Notes: a model not told the origin generated them from the letters alone. DNA of 64,000 bases from Muscardinus avellanarius (GCA_963383645.1 OY726569.1:80196211-80260210); one strand, 5' to 3'; shown: positions 47,759 through 60,730, counted from the stretch's first letter. Program-made: numbers and translations.

Positions 47759-47932
47759 GAGCCGGATGTGGTTCAAAGCCAGCCTCCACTACTTAGTGAG
47801 GCTTTCAGCAACCTAGTGAGACTCTGTTTTCAAATAAAGTATAAAATAGGTCTGGGAGTATAGCCCGGAGGTAGAAAAGGCCCTGGGTTCCATTCCCAGT
47901 GCCACCAAAAAAAAAAAAAAAAAAAAAAAAAG
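47759..47932 (+). repeat. B1-ID SINE with deleted left arm
   Basis: agccggatgtggttcaaagcc shows a deletion of most of the first half. A27 tail. Flanks aaaaagtagggcag at 47745-47758 and after the tail. Confidence 0.9.
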
Positions 47933-48334
47933 TAGGGCAGAGGTGATAAGCCATGGTTGGCTCATGAGACTTCTAAAGTCTGTTCCACACTGGAGGGTGC
48001 AGCCAGAGTGTCTCCTACCCAGCCTCCGCTGATGCCAGAGACTGCTCCTGATCTATGGAGAACAGCTTTCTGTCCAAGAAAAGTATTTTGAGTCCTTTGG
48101 TGTGCAGACACAGTCCTGGCCTGTTTTCACTTATGGATTTCTGCAACTAGGAAGGAAATATAATACTATTGCTGGAAGTGACTTCTCTTTTTCAGAATTT
48201 TCATATTTTAAAATCTAGAATTCTTTTGTTAATAAACATCAAAATTAGTAATTACTTAGAACATTTTATAGGAGAACATTTTGCTTGGAATATACATCTA
48301 AAGATTAAATCACTATTCTCTGGCAGCTCATGCC

Positions 48335-49100
48335 CCAAACCCCACATTTAGCTGTGAGTTGTCTTCCCTCATTGCAGCACAACCATGCATCTTATTTTGA
48401 AATACATCTCACAGCCATTTTTTCTTCTCTGATTCTACAACTACCCAGCTTGACTTTCTGAGACTGGCTGATCTCAACATAATATTCTCTAGTTCCATCC
48501 ATTTTCCTGCAAATAAAATAATTTTGCTCTTCTTTATGGCTGAGTAAAATTCCATTATGTATATACCACATTTTTTTATCCATCCATTCATCTGTTTACA
48601 GACACTTAGTAGGTTAGTCCCTTAATTTGGTTACTGTGAAGTGGTATAGTAAATTCTAATTAATGTTAACTGCTATTTTAATAGTCATGTCACTAATCAT
48701 TGCACAGATCTTTTCAAAATTAGATTATAGTATCAAAGTACATGAATATTATTATATACTTTAGTAATTTATTGCCAAGTTTATTTCTATAAAGATTCTG
48801 TCAATTGATAGCCACATGAGTAATACCTATCTTACCCTTCACTATTATTGGATACTATTTTATTACTCCTGTTTATTAATGTGACACACAAAAGTTATAT
48901 CCTATAACTTGCATTTCTTTGTAATTTGCATTTTTAATTTATATTTATGTTAATTAAATTTACCCTTACCAGTGGAAATGACTTGTTTTGAACATTTAAT
49001 TGGCTAATCATATCTCTTCTTCATAAATTATTTATTGAAGTCAGTGCCCATTTTTATTGATGATCCAGGTCCTTCTAAATTGCTGAGTTCTTTATATGTT
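48335..49100 (-). mobile_element. Old L1 fragment, inverted
   Basis: The antisense strand reads the end of L1 ORF2 (FYSAIKKSKIILFAGKWM) near 48480-48560, followed to the right by upstream L1 sequence (gtgcccatttttattgatga). Confidence 0.78.
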
Positions 49101-49506
49101 ATAATTATAGTTGTAATTTATTGAGCATTTAGAACTTTCAGATGAGGAACCAAGGGTCAGAAATGCTATCTGGTTTGCCTAATGTCTTCAAACATTGCTT
49201 GGCATAGAATAAAGGCTTAGTAAATCCTTAGTTTCTGTTATTCAGCTTTGTTTCCACAGCACCAGGCCCAGTGCCTTGCACATAGTAGGGACAGCCTAAG
49301 TGCGTATGTGCTTGCATTGGCACTGCTCACGCGCCTCTGCTCTTTGTGCACAGAAGCTGGCCTCTCCCGTGCGCGTCGCCACAGCCACTGCTTCAGCTCA
49401 GATGAGTCAGCGTCTCTTGGACTTCACTTGATTGCTCCCATATGTTTTTCATGACACTTTTCTAAAGCTCTGTAACATCGAGTTCTTTTCCTCACTTCAT
49501 TTCTAG

Positions 49507-49661
49507 GTAACAAACCTGAATTTGGCAAGTGGCGTTCTAAGCAGAAGCAGTGCTTCGACTCCCCCCACCCTCCGGCCCGTCATCAGCCCCAGTGGTCCGC
49601 CCTGGCCACTGCAGCCAGACCCCCACACTCCTGAGAGCCACTCCAGCCCCCCGGGCAGCAG
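49507..49661 (+). CDS. TTLL5: TTLL5 coding exon L (155 nt), last exon in window
   Basis: Acceptor cacttcatttctag, donor gtatgt. The reading [20 protein letters not shown], then [20 protein letters not shown], ends SHSSPPGS plus two bases of a split codon. It is Pro/Ser-rich and more GC-rich than the flanking introns. In TTLL5 another 170 or so residues (receptor-interaction region) should follow; no match was seen in the remaining 14.3 kb, so those exons lie beyond the window. Confidence 0.95.
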
Positions 49662-50211
49662 GTATGTGAAGGGCTCTGGAGCGGGCGCTGGGGGCACAGG
49701 GAGGCTGCGGCCCTCCATGACTCCTGTGCAGAGTGGTGTAAGGCAGGCACTCTTCCCTCACCTGACAGTCCTCTGGCACGAGAATAAGGGGATTTGTCTG
49801 ATTTGTAAGACAGCTTTCAGGAAAATCAAATGCAAAGGTAATTCTGATATAGTTAATAAAATCCCTTCTGGGTCTGTTTAATGTTAAAATCACTTCTGGA
49901 TACCATGGTTAGTCCTTGTTTCTGGTCAGTAGTGTACAGAATTTTGACATTTTATCCTCACCTCCTATCTCTTTTTACACCTTGTACTATGTTGTGTTAC
50001 AGTAACTTTGGACTCTTTTCTTTTGAAGAACATATATTTTGTATGTGTTTTCACGTAGGTTGTATAGTTAAACTCAAAATAGCCTCCCAGACCCATTTAG
50101 GAATTGGGAAAGAAATTCCCCTCATGTAGTTGAAAGTAGCGGCAGAGGATAAAAAACAAATAGATCCTGGCAATAAAGTAATCAACTTCTGAATTCAAAA
50201 GGAAACCATTG

Positions 50212-50446
50212 AGCCAGGCATTGTGGCTCTAAGTTGTAATCCGAGCATTGGGGAAGCTGAGACAGAAGGATCACAATTCGTGGACAGCCTCAGCTACTTA
50301 GCGAGGCCCTTGCAACTCAGTGAGACCCTGTTTCAAAATAAAGAATAAAAAATAGGGCTGGGGGTGTAGCTTGGAGGTAGAATGCCCTTTGGATTCCATC
50401 ACCAGTACCAAAAGAAGAAGAAGAAGGAGAAGGAGAAGAAGAAGAA
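50212..50446 (+). repeat. B1-ID dimer SINE with (GAA)n tail
   Basis: agccaggcattgtggctcta to caccagtacc, tail of GAA/GGA triplets. Target duplication gaaaccattg at 50202-50211 and 50444-50453. Confidence 0.92.
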
Positions 50447-51580
50447 ACCATTGTATTGTATTATGGTCTTGCTCTGTATTTTAAGTACCCCTGTATAAAA
50501 AGAAATGTAAGAAATGAGTTCCTGATACATTTTGCTTCATTGGCTATTAAATGTGGTTAAAATTGCATCAATCACTGAGTCAAATGAACTAGAGAGAAAT
50601 GTGACCATTGCCATGATGTCTTCTTGCCACTGAGATTTTGTTCCCTCCAAACAAAGAAGCTCTATCACAGGTTTTCCCCCAAGTCCTTGCCCGTATGCCA
50701 GTACTTCCTTCCAGCCTCTGCCTGGTTTGAGTGGCTTTGCTCTGAGTTGGGAGTGAAGGACCAAAGACCTAGGCATGGAGGAAATACTGAATTACTGTTA
50801 AAGTATCTGTTGATAACAGAATTGTTACTTAGGAAATTCATTCTGAAATCAGAAGCTGCCCCGGAAGCAGTATAAGCTCATGACATCCTGGTCTAGTTTG
50901 GTGTCTCACATCCCCTGAGCATGGTGGTCAGGGTGAAAAGAATCGTCTCAGCTGAGAGTGAGGAAGAGCTGGAGACCAAGAGGCAGGACTTTTGGAAACA
51001 GGACATCCTCCACACGGTTCTGTTTGCAGGAGAAGTCTGTTTGGTGATTTACAATCTACAGAGTAACCACATTCCTGAAACATAAGTCGTAAAAAAGAAA
51101 TTCTGTTTATGCCATGGAGTTTTATTTTCCGTATAAATGTTTCCAAATATTCCATTTTCGTGTTAAAATCAGAGCAGTTTTTCCTATGGAGAAAATTTTC
51201 ATTACAATTTTGGATGCTATTCTGTTTCACAAGGCTACAGGCATTTTCCATACTGTAAACAAAATGTCAGAAGTACACATTTTGAAGAAGTGGAGTTTTA
51301 GCACTTTTATGCTTGCAGAAGGAATGAGGAGGAAAATTAATGAAAGTTATGGCTGATTGTAGAGCTTTCTTTTGGAAGCACCTGTTAGTACAAAGATGGA
51401 AACTGACAGGATCTGTCAAAGTCAAACCCCAGAGCTAGAGCTCAGCCTGGTGAGCGGTTTCTCCCAGGGAGACTTCCCCCAGGCTGTCATGGAACAGCAC
51501 TACTGATTCACTTCAGAGCAGTCATAGCCAAAATACAACACCCACCAAGTCCTCTTTTTGACTTGGTTGCAATAGCCCTC

Positions 51581-51632
51581 TATTTATTTATTTATTCATT
51601 CATTCATTCATTCATTCATTCATTCATTCATT
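51581..51632 (+). repeat. (TTTA)n/(TTCA)n simple repeat
   Basis: Three to four TTTA units, then about ten TTCA units. Confidence 0.97.
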
Positions 51633-54149
51633 CGTTTGTTTTTCCTCCTCTTCAAGCTAAGGGCAGTTGTCTGGCCCCATTCCAGTCCTGGGGGCAGCCC
51701 TGGGGAGTCTTCCACTGCCCCTAGGTAAGCTCCGCTAGGGAGTTCTAGTTCCACGTGGAATTCCCAGAGTTCCCCACCATAGAGCAACCTGAAGTGAATT
51801 CTCAGGTTCTTTCAAACCTGGTTTTGTTCTGGGCCCTAGCTCAAGGCATTCTGCATAGTACTGAGTTCTTATTTTCATTTTTACCTGTTAAGTCACCATT
51901 TTGTGAATATTTATTTAGTCTGTTGTTGTTTCTCCCAAGTTTAATGAATATGGGATTCATAGCTTAGAGATGTGAGTTTTATTACTGGTTTTGACACTAA
52001 GTGACCGTAAGCTACGCATTTCATCTATTTATTGGATAAGCGTACTTTACATGCAAACTAATCTGTTCTGGAGCTTTGGCATTGCCTTTAAAGCACTTTG
52101 ATCTCTCTGAAGTGGGGGCTGTGTAAATAAAACATACTCTTACTACTTTTTCTACAATAAAAGCAGTGGATTACCGAGCTGATAAGCTCTGCTAATTCAC
52201 TCAACTAGAGGCTTGCCTGTAGAACTATAATAAGATGTAAAGAGAATCCCATTGCTAGCTGTACTTTTCATCTCTGCATGTTGGAGAATTTAGTGACTTG
52301 GTAGCCACAGGAATGAAAACTGGTGACTCACGAGAACTGTGCAAATAGTGTTATTTTTCATTTCCCTGTAGTGTTGCTATTGTTCTCAGTTTTATGGATC
52401 ACACAAGTTTTCACCAGACAACCTTGTCCTTCCCCCACTGTTGGAAACCACCCCAAATATAGCCTCAGGGCTGTCGCCTCCCATTGGGTCAGCGTGAGCT
52501 CAGCCCAGCTCCTCAAATCCCCTGGTTCCTTGGTCTGTCTGGAGTCCCTGCTCAGGCTTTGTTGTGGGAGAGGAAGGCAAAGAGCCCATGACTCGCCCAG
52601 ACGTCTGAGGCCTGGCCGCGCAGCTTGCAGTTCCCTAGAGCTCTGGAGTTAGACTTGGCCAGCCATTCCTCTGTTGTTACTTTTCAGAGGTAATAAGTGA
52701 GATTAATTGCAGGCTATTCTCCAGAAGAGAGAACAGTTAGGGCCAAGTACAGTCACATGTTTAGAAGCCTGAGGTGTGCCCCAAAGCAAGGCCAGTTTAG
52801 GATTATACAGCAGGGACTTCGGGGTGCAGGTAGCACAAGTTTATGACCTTTTGTTTTTTTCTCAAGCCATGTTTCCCGGCTCCAGATGCTGATACCTGGG
52901 TATTTCAGCTTTTCTTTGGCCAATGAGAAAGGTTGGATTTTTTTAGTTGCCTTTTAATTATTCGTTTTCTGGGCACATGGGGAGTCATTAGGAGCTGAGA
53001 GTTGATGTGCACAGCATCTCCTCATTACTTCCAGCCTTCCATGGAATTGGACCATGTCAGGGAGGAGAATTTTCTAGGTGAGGAGTGCTCAGTGGGTTCA
53101 TAGTGCATTTTTCCTTGTGAGACCTGGAAGGGTTACTGTAAAGTCTTGGCTGCTGCTTGGAATGATTTGGGAAGGACAGGGCCTCAGACAGCTTGGCAGG
53201 AACCTGAGGCCCTGTTTTTTCCAGTCCAGCCCTTCCTTGTAGATCGAGCTGTCAGGGAATCCCACGAATGTCTGGCTTCTGCCCCTTTATATGTTTTTCC
53301 AGCTTTTGTCACTGAATTATTTTTGTCCATCTCTGGCTTTTTCACACACATATCCTGGGGATTTGTCTGTTCCTCGATATTAAAGGTAGGGGAAGTTGGC
53401 AATGGAGCACAGCCATGAGTTTGTTCCTACTTTTTATGATAGGGCAAGACATTGTGGGCATGGGATGCTTGTCCTGGGCAGCCCCTACTTTATAGTGAAC
53501 ATCTGTATTCTACCAAAGAATGGGAAATCTTGAACATTTGGGCTATTTTTTTATGTTACCCTGTCCCTCACCCCTTGTTCCCTTCAGTAATAGATAATAA
53601 AGAGTCTAGTGTACTTTTGTACTGACTTAATTTTTAGAAACAAGTTTTTTTCTGAGATCCTGATTCAAGTTTAGCCAATAGTTTTTTTCTTTCCCTTAGA
53701 TTATTTCTTACATTGCTAGAGATCTGGGTCTCTGACTTTTTATCTTTTCCTTCTCAGTCAGTCCTCAGAAACCTTGAATCTGTACTTTATTTTAAAAATA
53801 CATCCTATGCTCTAGAAAAAAATAAATCCTATGCATTGTCTTTATGTCAGGCATTGTGTTAGATGCAGAGGAGCAGCAATTAATAACACAGAATATTTCT
53901 TGATCTACAGAATTTACATGTTCTCAGCATAGAGTTGGGTGCTGGATAGAATCCTAAAGATATTCAAGAGATGGTGTTTGGCCTCTAAAAGGTCATCATC
54001 TGTCATGGAGAAAGAGCCATTCACACATGAAACAATTAGGAAGCAGTGTCTGGAAACATGTAACAGAGATCTAGATTTTATGGTACAGTCCATTAGAAGA
54101 AAGGTTATCAAGAAGAGCATGTCAGAATTCCATCCTGCCACATGCTATG

Positions 54150-54480
54150 CTATACACGGGTGGACCTGGAGCTTATTGCACCAAACTAAACGAGCCAGTC
54201 CCAATAGGACAACAATGCACGGACCCCCTCACTTGAAATACCCAAAGGAGTCAAGAGCATAGAAACAGGAAATAGAGGGCGGTTGCCAAGGGCTAGGGGA
54301 CCAAGGGTGGGGATTTAGTGTTTAATGGGCATAGATCTTCTGTTCTGCGAGATGAAAATGTTCTCAAGATCTAGTTTGGAAACAGTGTGAGTGTACTTGA
54401 CACTCCTGCACTGTTCACATAAAAACTATTAGGCAGTAAGTATGAAATTATGTGTTTTTTACTATAATTGAAAGATACTA
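54150..54480 (+). mobile_element. Old L1 (L1M) 3' end
   Basis: gaaacaggaaatagagggcgg, ttgccaagggctaggggac and gagtgtacttgacactcctg follow the order of an L1M 3' UTR. Confidence 0.75.
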
Positions 54481-54649
54481 TGTAAGGAATTAAAAGAGAG
54501 CCCCACAGTTCCACAGAAACTGTTCAGTAACTGAAGCAGCAAGAGTCATCCGTCTTCCTCCTCTGTGCAAGAAAATTGTTCTGAAACTAGTCCTTTAAGT
54601 GCTTCTTTTTCTTTAAAAGTATGTGACCATAGACCCCTGCTAGGAAGAT

Positions 54650-54880
54650 GGCATGGCTTAGTGGAAAGGGAAAGCACTTCAGAACACGCAGAAGACCTGG
54701 ATTTGCTAGACTAAGTATGTGGCCGTGGGCAACTTACTTAGTGTCTCTGAGCCACAGTTTCCCCCATCTTTTAAAAAATGCACATGATGATAGCTGCCCC
54801 ATTAAGTTGTTAAGGTGAAATTGAGTTGTATATGTGAAAGTAGCCAGCATAGTGCCTGGTTTGGGTGTCAGTTCTCTGTA
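54650..54880 (+). repeat. MIR element
   Basis: gaagacctggatttgctag, ggccgtgggcaacttacttag and ccagcatagtgcctggt, a well-preserved MIR. Confidence 0.82.
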
Positions 54881-56144
54881 ACTCTTAGTTCCCTTTCCAA
54901 AAAAAGAGAGAAACTTAAAATTGGACTTGCTTGGAGTATGGTGTTGCTACACCACTTAGTTTAGTGCCAGCTTAAATGAGATTGGCCAACGCCTTGCGCA
55001 GGGTTCTCCTGGAGCTAGACTACAGAAAGGCAGCCTTTCCAGCTGAGGACGGGAAGGCATCAGAGTGAGGCCAACGAGAGACTCTTCCTTTCTTTCTGAC
55101 CCCTTTGCTGAGGGGTGACTTCTTTCTACACACCAGGCCTTTCCTCTCTGCTATCTTCCGAATGTTGAAATTTCCATCGTAGCTCGATGTTCCAGCCAGT
55201 AAACACTCATTTTTTCCATCCATCCTGGGGGTCGAGCTTTGGGAGAGCTTTTCTCTGGAGGAGTTTGGAGCTTATAATTTTGTGCTTTATCCTGTTAAAT
55301 AAACAATGCTCTCTAGCCAAAGAGCACAATCACAAAAAGAAAACACTTTTTTTGAGGGGAGGATGCTTAAAAAAAAAAAAAAAAAAAGAACACAGATTTT
55401 TCATGTTCAGAGTTCTGTAGAGGTGACATTTCACTTCTTATTCTCCTCCTCCTTTCCCATAAAAGAAAATTTACCTGACCTTCCTCTTCCTGAGTCTTAA
55501 CTCTCACCCTTCCTTCCCCTTGAGTAAAAGGTTTTCTCCAGCACATGCGTGATAAAGGCCTATCTTTCTGTCTGAGATGCTCATGCAGCCAGTCATGTGA
55601 CCTTTCAAGGGCTATAGCCAGTATCATTTCAAGCTCTCAAGTGTGGATCCTCCAGCTTCTCATTCCTGGAGAGAGCTGAGTGTCATCGGTGTTTGTGCCA
55701 AAGCCAGAATGATTGGCTTCTGCCTGCTGGTAAACTTAGGAAATGTGTCAAAGATAGCTGGCTGAATGTAGGCAGTTCAGGTTTGGGAACTTGGGACATA
55801 ACTTGAAAAATCAAAGAAATGGATCTTTTCTTATTCACAAGTTGAAATAAAATGCAGACTGCTGGGTATTACCAGTGTCAGTTTTTCCAGTTTAGTTTGC
55901 CTTCCTCATCCCACACTACCCATGCCAAAGTATTAAACTACCTTACATTTCCTTCAAATGAACATGTTTATGCACATACAGTCTTTGCTAGGGGCAAAGT
56001 CTTATCCTGTTTAACTGTTTATTTCCTGATTTTATTATCTAGCCAAAATCGATGATGATTTTGGTTTTAAGAGGGTTGAATGACAAAGCTCCATGTACAC
56101 GGCTGAATGAGACTCCTTTTCTAGAATCAGGAAATTGCAACCAT

Positions 56145-56450
56145 CCCTCAGTATCCATAGGGGATTGGCTCCAGGATTCCCACAGATACCAAAATCTTGG
56201 ATGCTCAAATTTCTTGTGTAAAATTATCGATAGAGTATTTGTATATAACCCATGTACATCTTCTCATATACTTTCAATCTCTTGTTTACTTATATACCTA
56301 ACATAATACATATGCTATGTAAATAGTTGTTTTACTGAATTATTTAGGAAATAATGATAAGGAAAATGTAAAGTATAAGCAAATTTTTAAAAATAATTTT
56401 GATTCAAGGTTGGTTGAATCTGCAGATAGATACAGAGGGCCATCTATATT
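56145..56450 (-). mobile_element. Tigger/MER2-type DNA transposon, copy 3
   Basis: cagtatccataggggattggc and a right end gatagatacagagggccatc; opposite orientation to the other two copies. Confidence 0.72.
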
Positions 56451-56502
56451 ATTAGAGTTGCTTCATATATAGTTCTGTTTAATTCTCCTCTTATGTTTTC
56501 TC

Positions 56503-56718
56503 TTTCTTTTTTTTTTTTGTTTTTGGACTGGGAGTTGAACCCAGGAGCATTCTACCCCTGAGCTACACCCCAGTCCTTTTTATTTTTTATTTTGTAACAG
56601 AGTCTCACTAGGTTGCTATGAGTCTCACTACATTGTGGAGGCTGTCCTTGAACCTGTGATCCTCATGTCTCAGCTTCCCAAGTCCTGGGATTACAGGCAT
56701 GAGCCATCACACCTGGCT
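56503..56718 (-). repeat. B1-ID dimer SINE
   Basis: T13, inverted arms with a short internal duplication (agtctcacta twice), end ccatcacacctggct. Confidence 0.88.
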
Positions 56719-56793
56719 CCTCGTATGTTTTTTCTATTAGCTTCCAACCATTTAAGTTAACTGTGTTTTATTAGCCTTTAAAAAGCCTGGAAA

Positions 56794-56969
56794 GGCCGGG
56801 CGTGCTTGTATTCTCCACGCTTGAGAGGTGGAGACAGGAGGATCGCACAGGTTCAAAGCCAGCCTCGCTGGCTTAAGAGACCCTGTTTCCAAATAAAAAT
56901 ATTAATAAAAAATAGGTGTCTGGGAGTGTAGCCCGAAGGTAGAAGGGTTTCCAGGAACCCCAGTACCAC

Positions 56970-57009
<40 letters not shown>
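56794..57009 (+). repeat. B1-ID dimer SINE, hairpin subfamily, A39 tail
   Basis: ggccgggcgtgcttgtattc to cagtaccacc followed by 39 A. The long intact tail points to a very recent insertion. Flanks agcctggaaag and agcttggaaag. Confidence 0.93.
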
Positions 57010-57012
<3 letters not shown>

Positions 57013-57052
57013 TGGAAAGAATCATAATGGTGAGGAATTGTTATATATATAT

Positions 57053-57243
57053 ATATTGAACTCAGGGGCATTCTACCTTCGAGCTACACCCCTAGCCCTA
57101 TGTTTTATTCTTTATTTTGAAACAGGATCTCACTAAGTTGTAGAGGGCCTCACTAAGTAGCTGAGGCTGTCCGCGAACTGAGATCTTCCTATCTCAGCTT
57201 CCCAAGTACTGCGATTACAAGTGTGTGCCATCATGCCTGGCAG
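57053..57243 (-). repeat. B1-ID dimer SINE
   Basis: Inverted ID arm from tgaactcaggggcattc to a B1 arm ending gccatcatgcctggc. Confidence 0.88.
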
Positions 57244-57293
57244 GAAGTATTATATATTTCTTTATGACTCTTTGTAGAGAAGCACCAAAGATC

Positions 57294-57295
<2 letters not shown>

Positions 57296-57360
<65 letters not shown>
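57296..57360 (+). repeat. (GA)n microsatellite
   Basis: More than 25 GA units with two A interruptions. Confidence 0.97.
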
Positions 57361-57371
57361 GGAGAAAGATA

Positions 57372-57575
57372 TGCTAGGAATTGAACCCAGGGTTATTCTA
57401 CTTCCAATCTCTACACTCCCAAATCTGTTTTTATTTTTTTATTTGGAAACAGGGTCTCACTAAGTTACGGAGAGCCTCGCTACGTTGCTGAGGCTGGCCT
57501 TGAACCTGCGATGATCCTGTCTCAGCCTCCCGAGTCCTTGGATTACAGTCATGTGCTACCACACTACACCCAGCT
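57372..57575 (-). repeat. B1-ID dimer SINE
   Basis: Inverted, ends gctaccacactacacccagct. Confidence 0.85.
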
Positions 57576-57649
57576 CTAATAATCCATTATTAAAGTTTAC
57601 TTTTTTGTTTTTTGTTTTGTTTTTTTGTTTGTTTGTTTTTGTTGTTGTT

Positions 57650-57861
57650 CTTTTTTTTTTTTTGCGGGTCACGGGATGGAACCCAGGGGCATTTGACCTC
57701 CGAGCCACACCCCCTGCCCTATTTTTATTCTTTATTTTGAAAAAAGGTCTCACTGTGTTGCAGAGGCCCTCACTAAGTAGCTGAGGCTGTCCACGAACTG
57801 CGATCCTCCGGTTTCAGCCTCCCGAATGCTGGGATTACAAGCATGCGCCACCACGCCCTGC
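57650..57861 (-). repeat. B1-ID dimer SINE
   Basis: Long T/G-rich tail upstream, full inverted dimer. Perfect flanks ttaaagtttacttttt at 57590-57605 and 57862-57877. Confidence 0.92.
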
Positions 57862-58227
57862 TTAAAGTTTACTTTTTGACTTGACAAATTTGAAAGGGAG
57901 ACTAGCCAGCTTTCCTGAACTTTCAGCCAAATATCTCATCCTTCCGTCTTGCCCTTCCTTCTCCTGGTGACTGTCAGCATATTACTGACCAAGTGCAACT
58001 AGCAAACAGGGCTTTAAAAGAAAAAAAACTCTTAGAGTTTAAAAGGCTAAAAGGAAAACACTTCCTGCATTCATCTTTTAATAAAACCACATAACTATAG
58101 CACCTGAAAAATGAGTAAAGGTCTTTTCTTCCCTGCCGTTGCTTTGAGAAGCAAAGTTTTGGTGTAGGCTCTTGATAACTCTTAGTTCCCTTTCTTAAAA
58201 GAAATTTAAAATTGAACTTGTTTGGAA

Positions 58228-58450
58228 ACCAGGCATGGTGGCGCATGCTTGCAATCCCAGCATTTGGGAGGCTAAAACAGGAGGATTGCAGGTTCATGGC
58301 CAGCCTCACCTAAGTGAGGCTGATTGCAACTCAGTGAGACCTTGTTTCAAGATAAAGAATAAAAAATAGGATTGGGGGTGTACCTCAGAGGTAGAATGCC
58401 CCTGGATCTCATCCCCAGTACCACCAAAAAAAAAAAAAAAAAAAAATTTT
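58228..58450 (+). repeat. B1-ID dimer SINE
   Basis: aaccaggcatggtggcgcat to ccccagtaccacc plus A tail. Flanks aacttgtttggaa and aacttacttggaa. Confidence 0.9.
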
Positions 58451-59819
58451 TTTAACTTACTTGGAATATGGTATTTTGCTACACCACCTGGTTTAGTATC
58501 TACTTGAGAACCAACTGGCTACTACTTAAATGCATATCGTACAGCATCATAGCAGGGAAAGAAGTAATTTCTTATCATAATATTAAAGTTTACATGATTA
58601 TATTTATTGTGAAACAAGCAATTTGGATTACAAATCATTAAAATACCCTAAAAGAAAGATACTAAGCTTAAAAGCCCATTTAAATATGAAGCCAGCTGTT
58701 GTTTGGGAGATGAGAACAAGGCTTGTGGTGGAAGAGAGACAGTATGCAGGAGTTCCGGCATTCAAGATGTCAACATCTGACGGCTCAGGTGTCATTATAG
58801 GTCATAATTATCCTAATTGGACCATTCTTATACTTAGAGGCAGTCAGAGATGATTCATGGTTTTCATTCATTATTAGGCTAAGACTTTATTATTTGGCTT
58901 CAAAGGCAATCATCAATAGCACATTTGGCTTGGTTCTTAAAAATGTTTTACTATCTGTGATGAGAGTGAAAGAGCTCAGTGATGTGACTGTAATTTAGAG
59001 CAATGTGGGAGAGCAGGCTTTCTGGCACAGCAGGTAAGGATCATGAAAGGGGTTAATAAGTGGGTTGTCCTTAAAGGCTAGATGAAACCATATTATTGTT
59101 CTTCTACAGCCAGCTTGCACCAAAGAAAATGGAGTAGCTGGAAGACTCTGCCTGTATTGTTTAGTGCTATCAAAGATCTTGCTAGCTACATGAACCCAAC
59201 ACTAACATTTGAAATATAAGCATTTCAAATAAATAAAATAAAAGAGTTTTGTTACCTTCCTCACCAAATATTTAGTGGATGGAAAAACATTTGAAAAATA
59301 GAGGAGCCAGCCACACAGGCACCAGAACCACCACTAAGGCCATTGTTGCCGGGTTGGGCCTGGACATGAGGTGCTGAGTGTCCTCAGGGAGACCAAAGAT
59401 GCCAGGGCTTCTCCCAGCCATGGCTAGGACAGCCAGTGAGCAAGGTGCTGGAGGACGCCATGGCCACCCCTCTCAAGAGGTCTCCAACCCCAGTAGACCT
59501 GGTCACAAGACCAGTCAGCTGCAGCATATGCAGAAAGTGGTGGAGACTCTGAAAGGTCACCTCTGCGCCCTTCTACCAACCCACAGACACAAGCAAGCTG
59601 AATCTGCCCGATTACCAAAATAAAAAACTCCATGCATATGGGGACTATTAAGGGACTAGAAAATAATTATTATTGGAGTGCCAGCGAATGTATGTTGGAC
59701 TTCAACACTGTGTTTGCAAATTGTTATGTTTATAATGTGTGACATAACTGAGGTCAAGATGACAAAAATGCTGAGCTGTGGGAGGCTCCATTTACCATGT
59801 CAGGAGATGAGGACTGGAT

Positions 59820-59912
59820 TTTTTTTTTTCCCCCCGATCCTAGGGATTGAACCCAGGGCCTTATACATGCTAGGCAAATATTATGCCACTAAGCCACACC
59901 CCATAAAAATTG
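59820..59912 (-). repeat. ID element
   Basis: T/C tract, gggattgaacccagggcct, catgctaggcaaat; no B1 arm. Confidence 0.75.
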
Positions 59913-60373
59913 GCTTTTATTCTTCATGCTTGTCTATATTCTTCTAAGATTTTCCATGTTGAAATATATTTGTATTATCCCTTTCTGCCCCCCAAATCCC
60001 TTAACAAGTTTTAAATAAAAGCTTTCTACAGCTACAATTTTTTTTTTTTTTTTTTTTGCTAAAGAGGAAAGGTAAAACTGTTAATAATGTTTCATCTGGG
60101 AAATGGTTTTATTTGGTAGTTGTTAAAATAACCTTATCCCCCAAACACTAAGTGCAATTACTAAATATCTTCCAAATGCAGAGCTCTGAAGGCCCTTTCA
60201 GACAAGGTTCCTGTCCTCAAGGAGGGAAATTAATAATCATATAAGTTATTAATGCAAGTACTATAAAGGAGTATTGCTGTATTGTTGAATACGAGGATTA
60301 TACACTTGAATATTGAGAGTTCAGAAGGAAAGTGATCCCTCAGGCTGGAGAAGCTACCAAAAACATCATGGCA

Positions 60374-60590
60374 AGCCGGGCATGATGGCGCATGCTTGTA
60401 ATCCCAGCATTCAGGAGGCTGAGACTGGAGAATCACAGTTTGCAGACAGCCTCAGCTACTTAATGAAGCCCTCTGCAACTTAGTGAGACCCTGTTTCAGA
60501 ATAAAGAATAAAAAAAATAGGGCAGAGGTTGTAGCTTGGAGATCGAATGCCCCCTGGGTTCCATCCCCAGACCCGTTTAAAAAAAAAAAA
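60374..60590 (+). repeat. B1-ID dimer SINE, first of a cluster
   Basis: gccgggcatgatggcgcatg to cccagacccg plus A11; preceded by catcatggca and followed by tcatggca. Confidence 0.9.
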
Positions 60591-60596
60591 TCATGG

Positions 60597-60730
60597 CAGA
60601 GAGTGGTAGCGCACGCTTGCAATCCCAGTACTTGGGAGGCTGAAACAGAAGGATCGCAGGTTCGTGGCCAGCCTCAGCTACTTAGTGAGGCCCTCTGCAA
60701 ATTAGACTCTGTTTTAAAATGAAGAATAAA
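60597..60730 (+). repeat. SINE left arm, second of a cluster
   Basis: gagagtggtagcgcacgcttg through the linker; its ID arm is replaced by the next SINE. Confidence 0.82.

Larger units (their letters stand above)
30633..49506 (+). other. TTLL5: TTLL5 intron K-L (18.9 kb)
   Basis: The longest complete intron here. It holds the composite SINE 30874-31173, about 14 further SINEs or parts, an L2 (36830-38450), Tigger/MER2 copies, hAT copies, MIRs and an inverted L1 (48335-49100). Stretches 31700-32940, 34310-36820, 41700-43180 and 45460-46750 hold no repeat I can name with confidence, apart from old fragments near 34760-35080 and a MIR near 46270. No coding exon was found. Confidence 0.88.

Noticed and set aside
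48392..48591. Two overlapping minus-strand open frames
   Set aside because: Remnant of L1 ORF2 end, frameshifted and truncated.
49662..49881. Open frame running past the donor of exon L
   Set aside because: A gtatgt donor after AGCAG and the known protein place the exon end at 49661; the rest is intron read-through.
57551..57861. Open frames over SINE sequence (here and at 2124-2413, 18218-18497, 40142-40360)
   Set aside because: They are chance translations of B1-ID dimers and their T/A tails.
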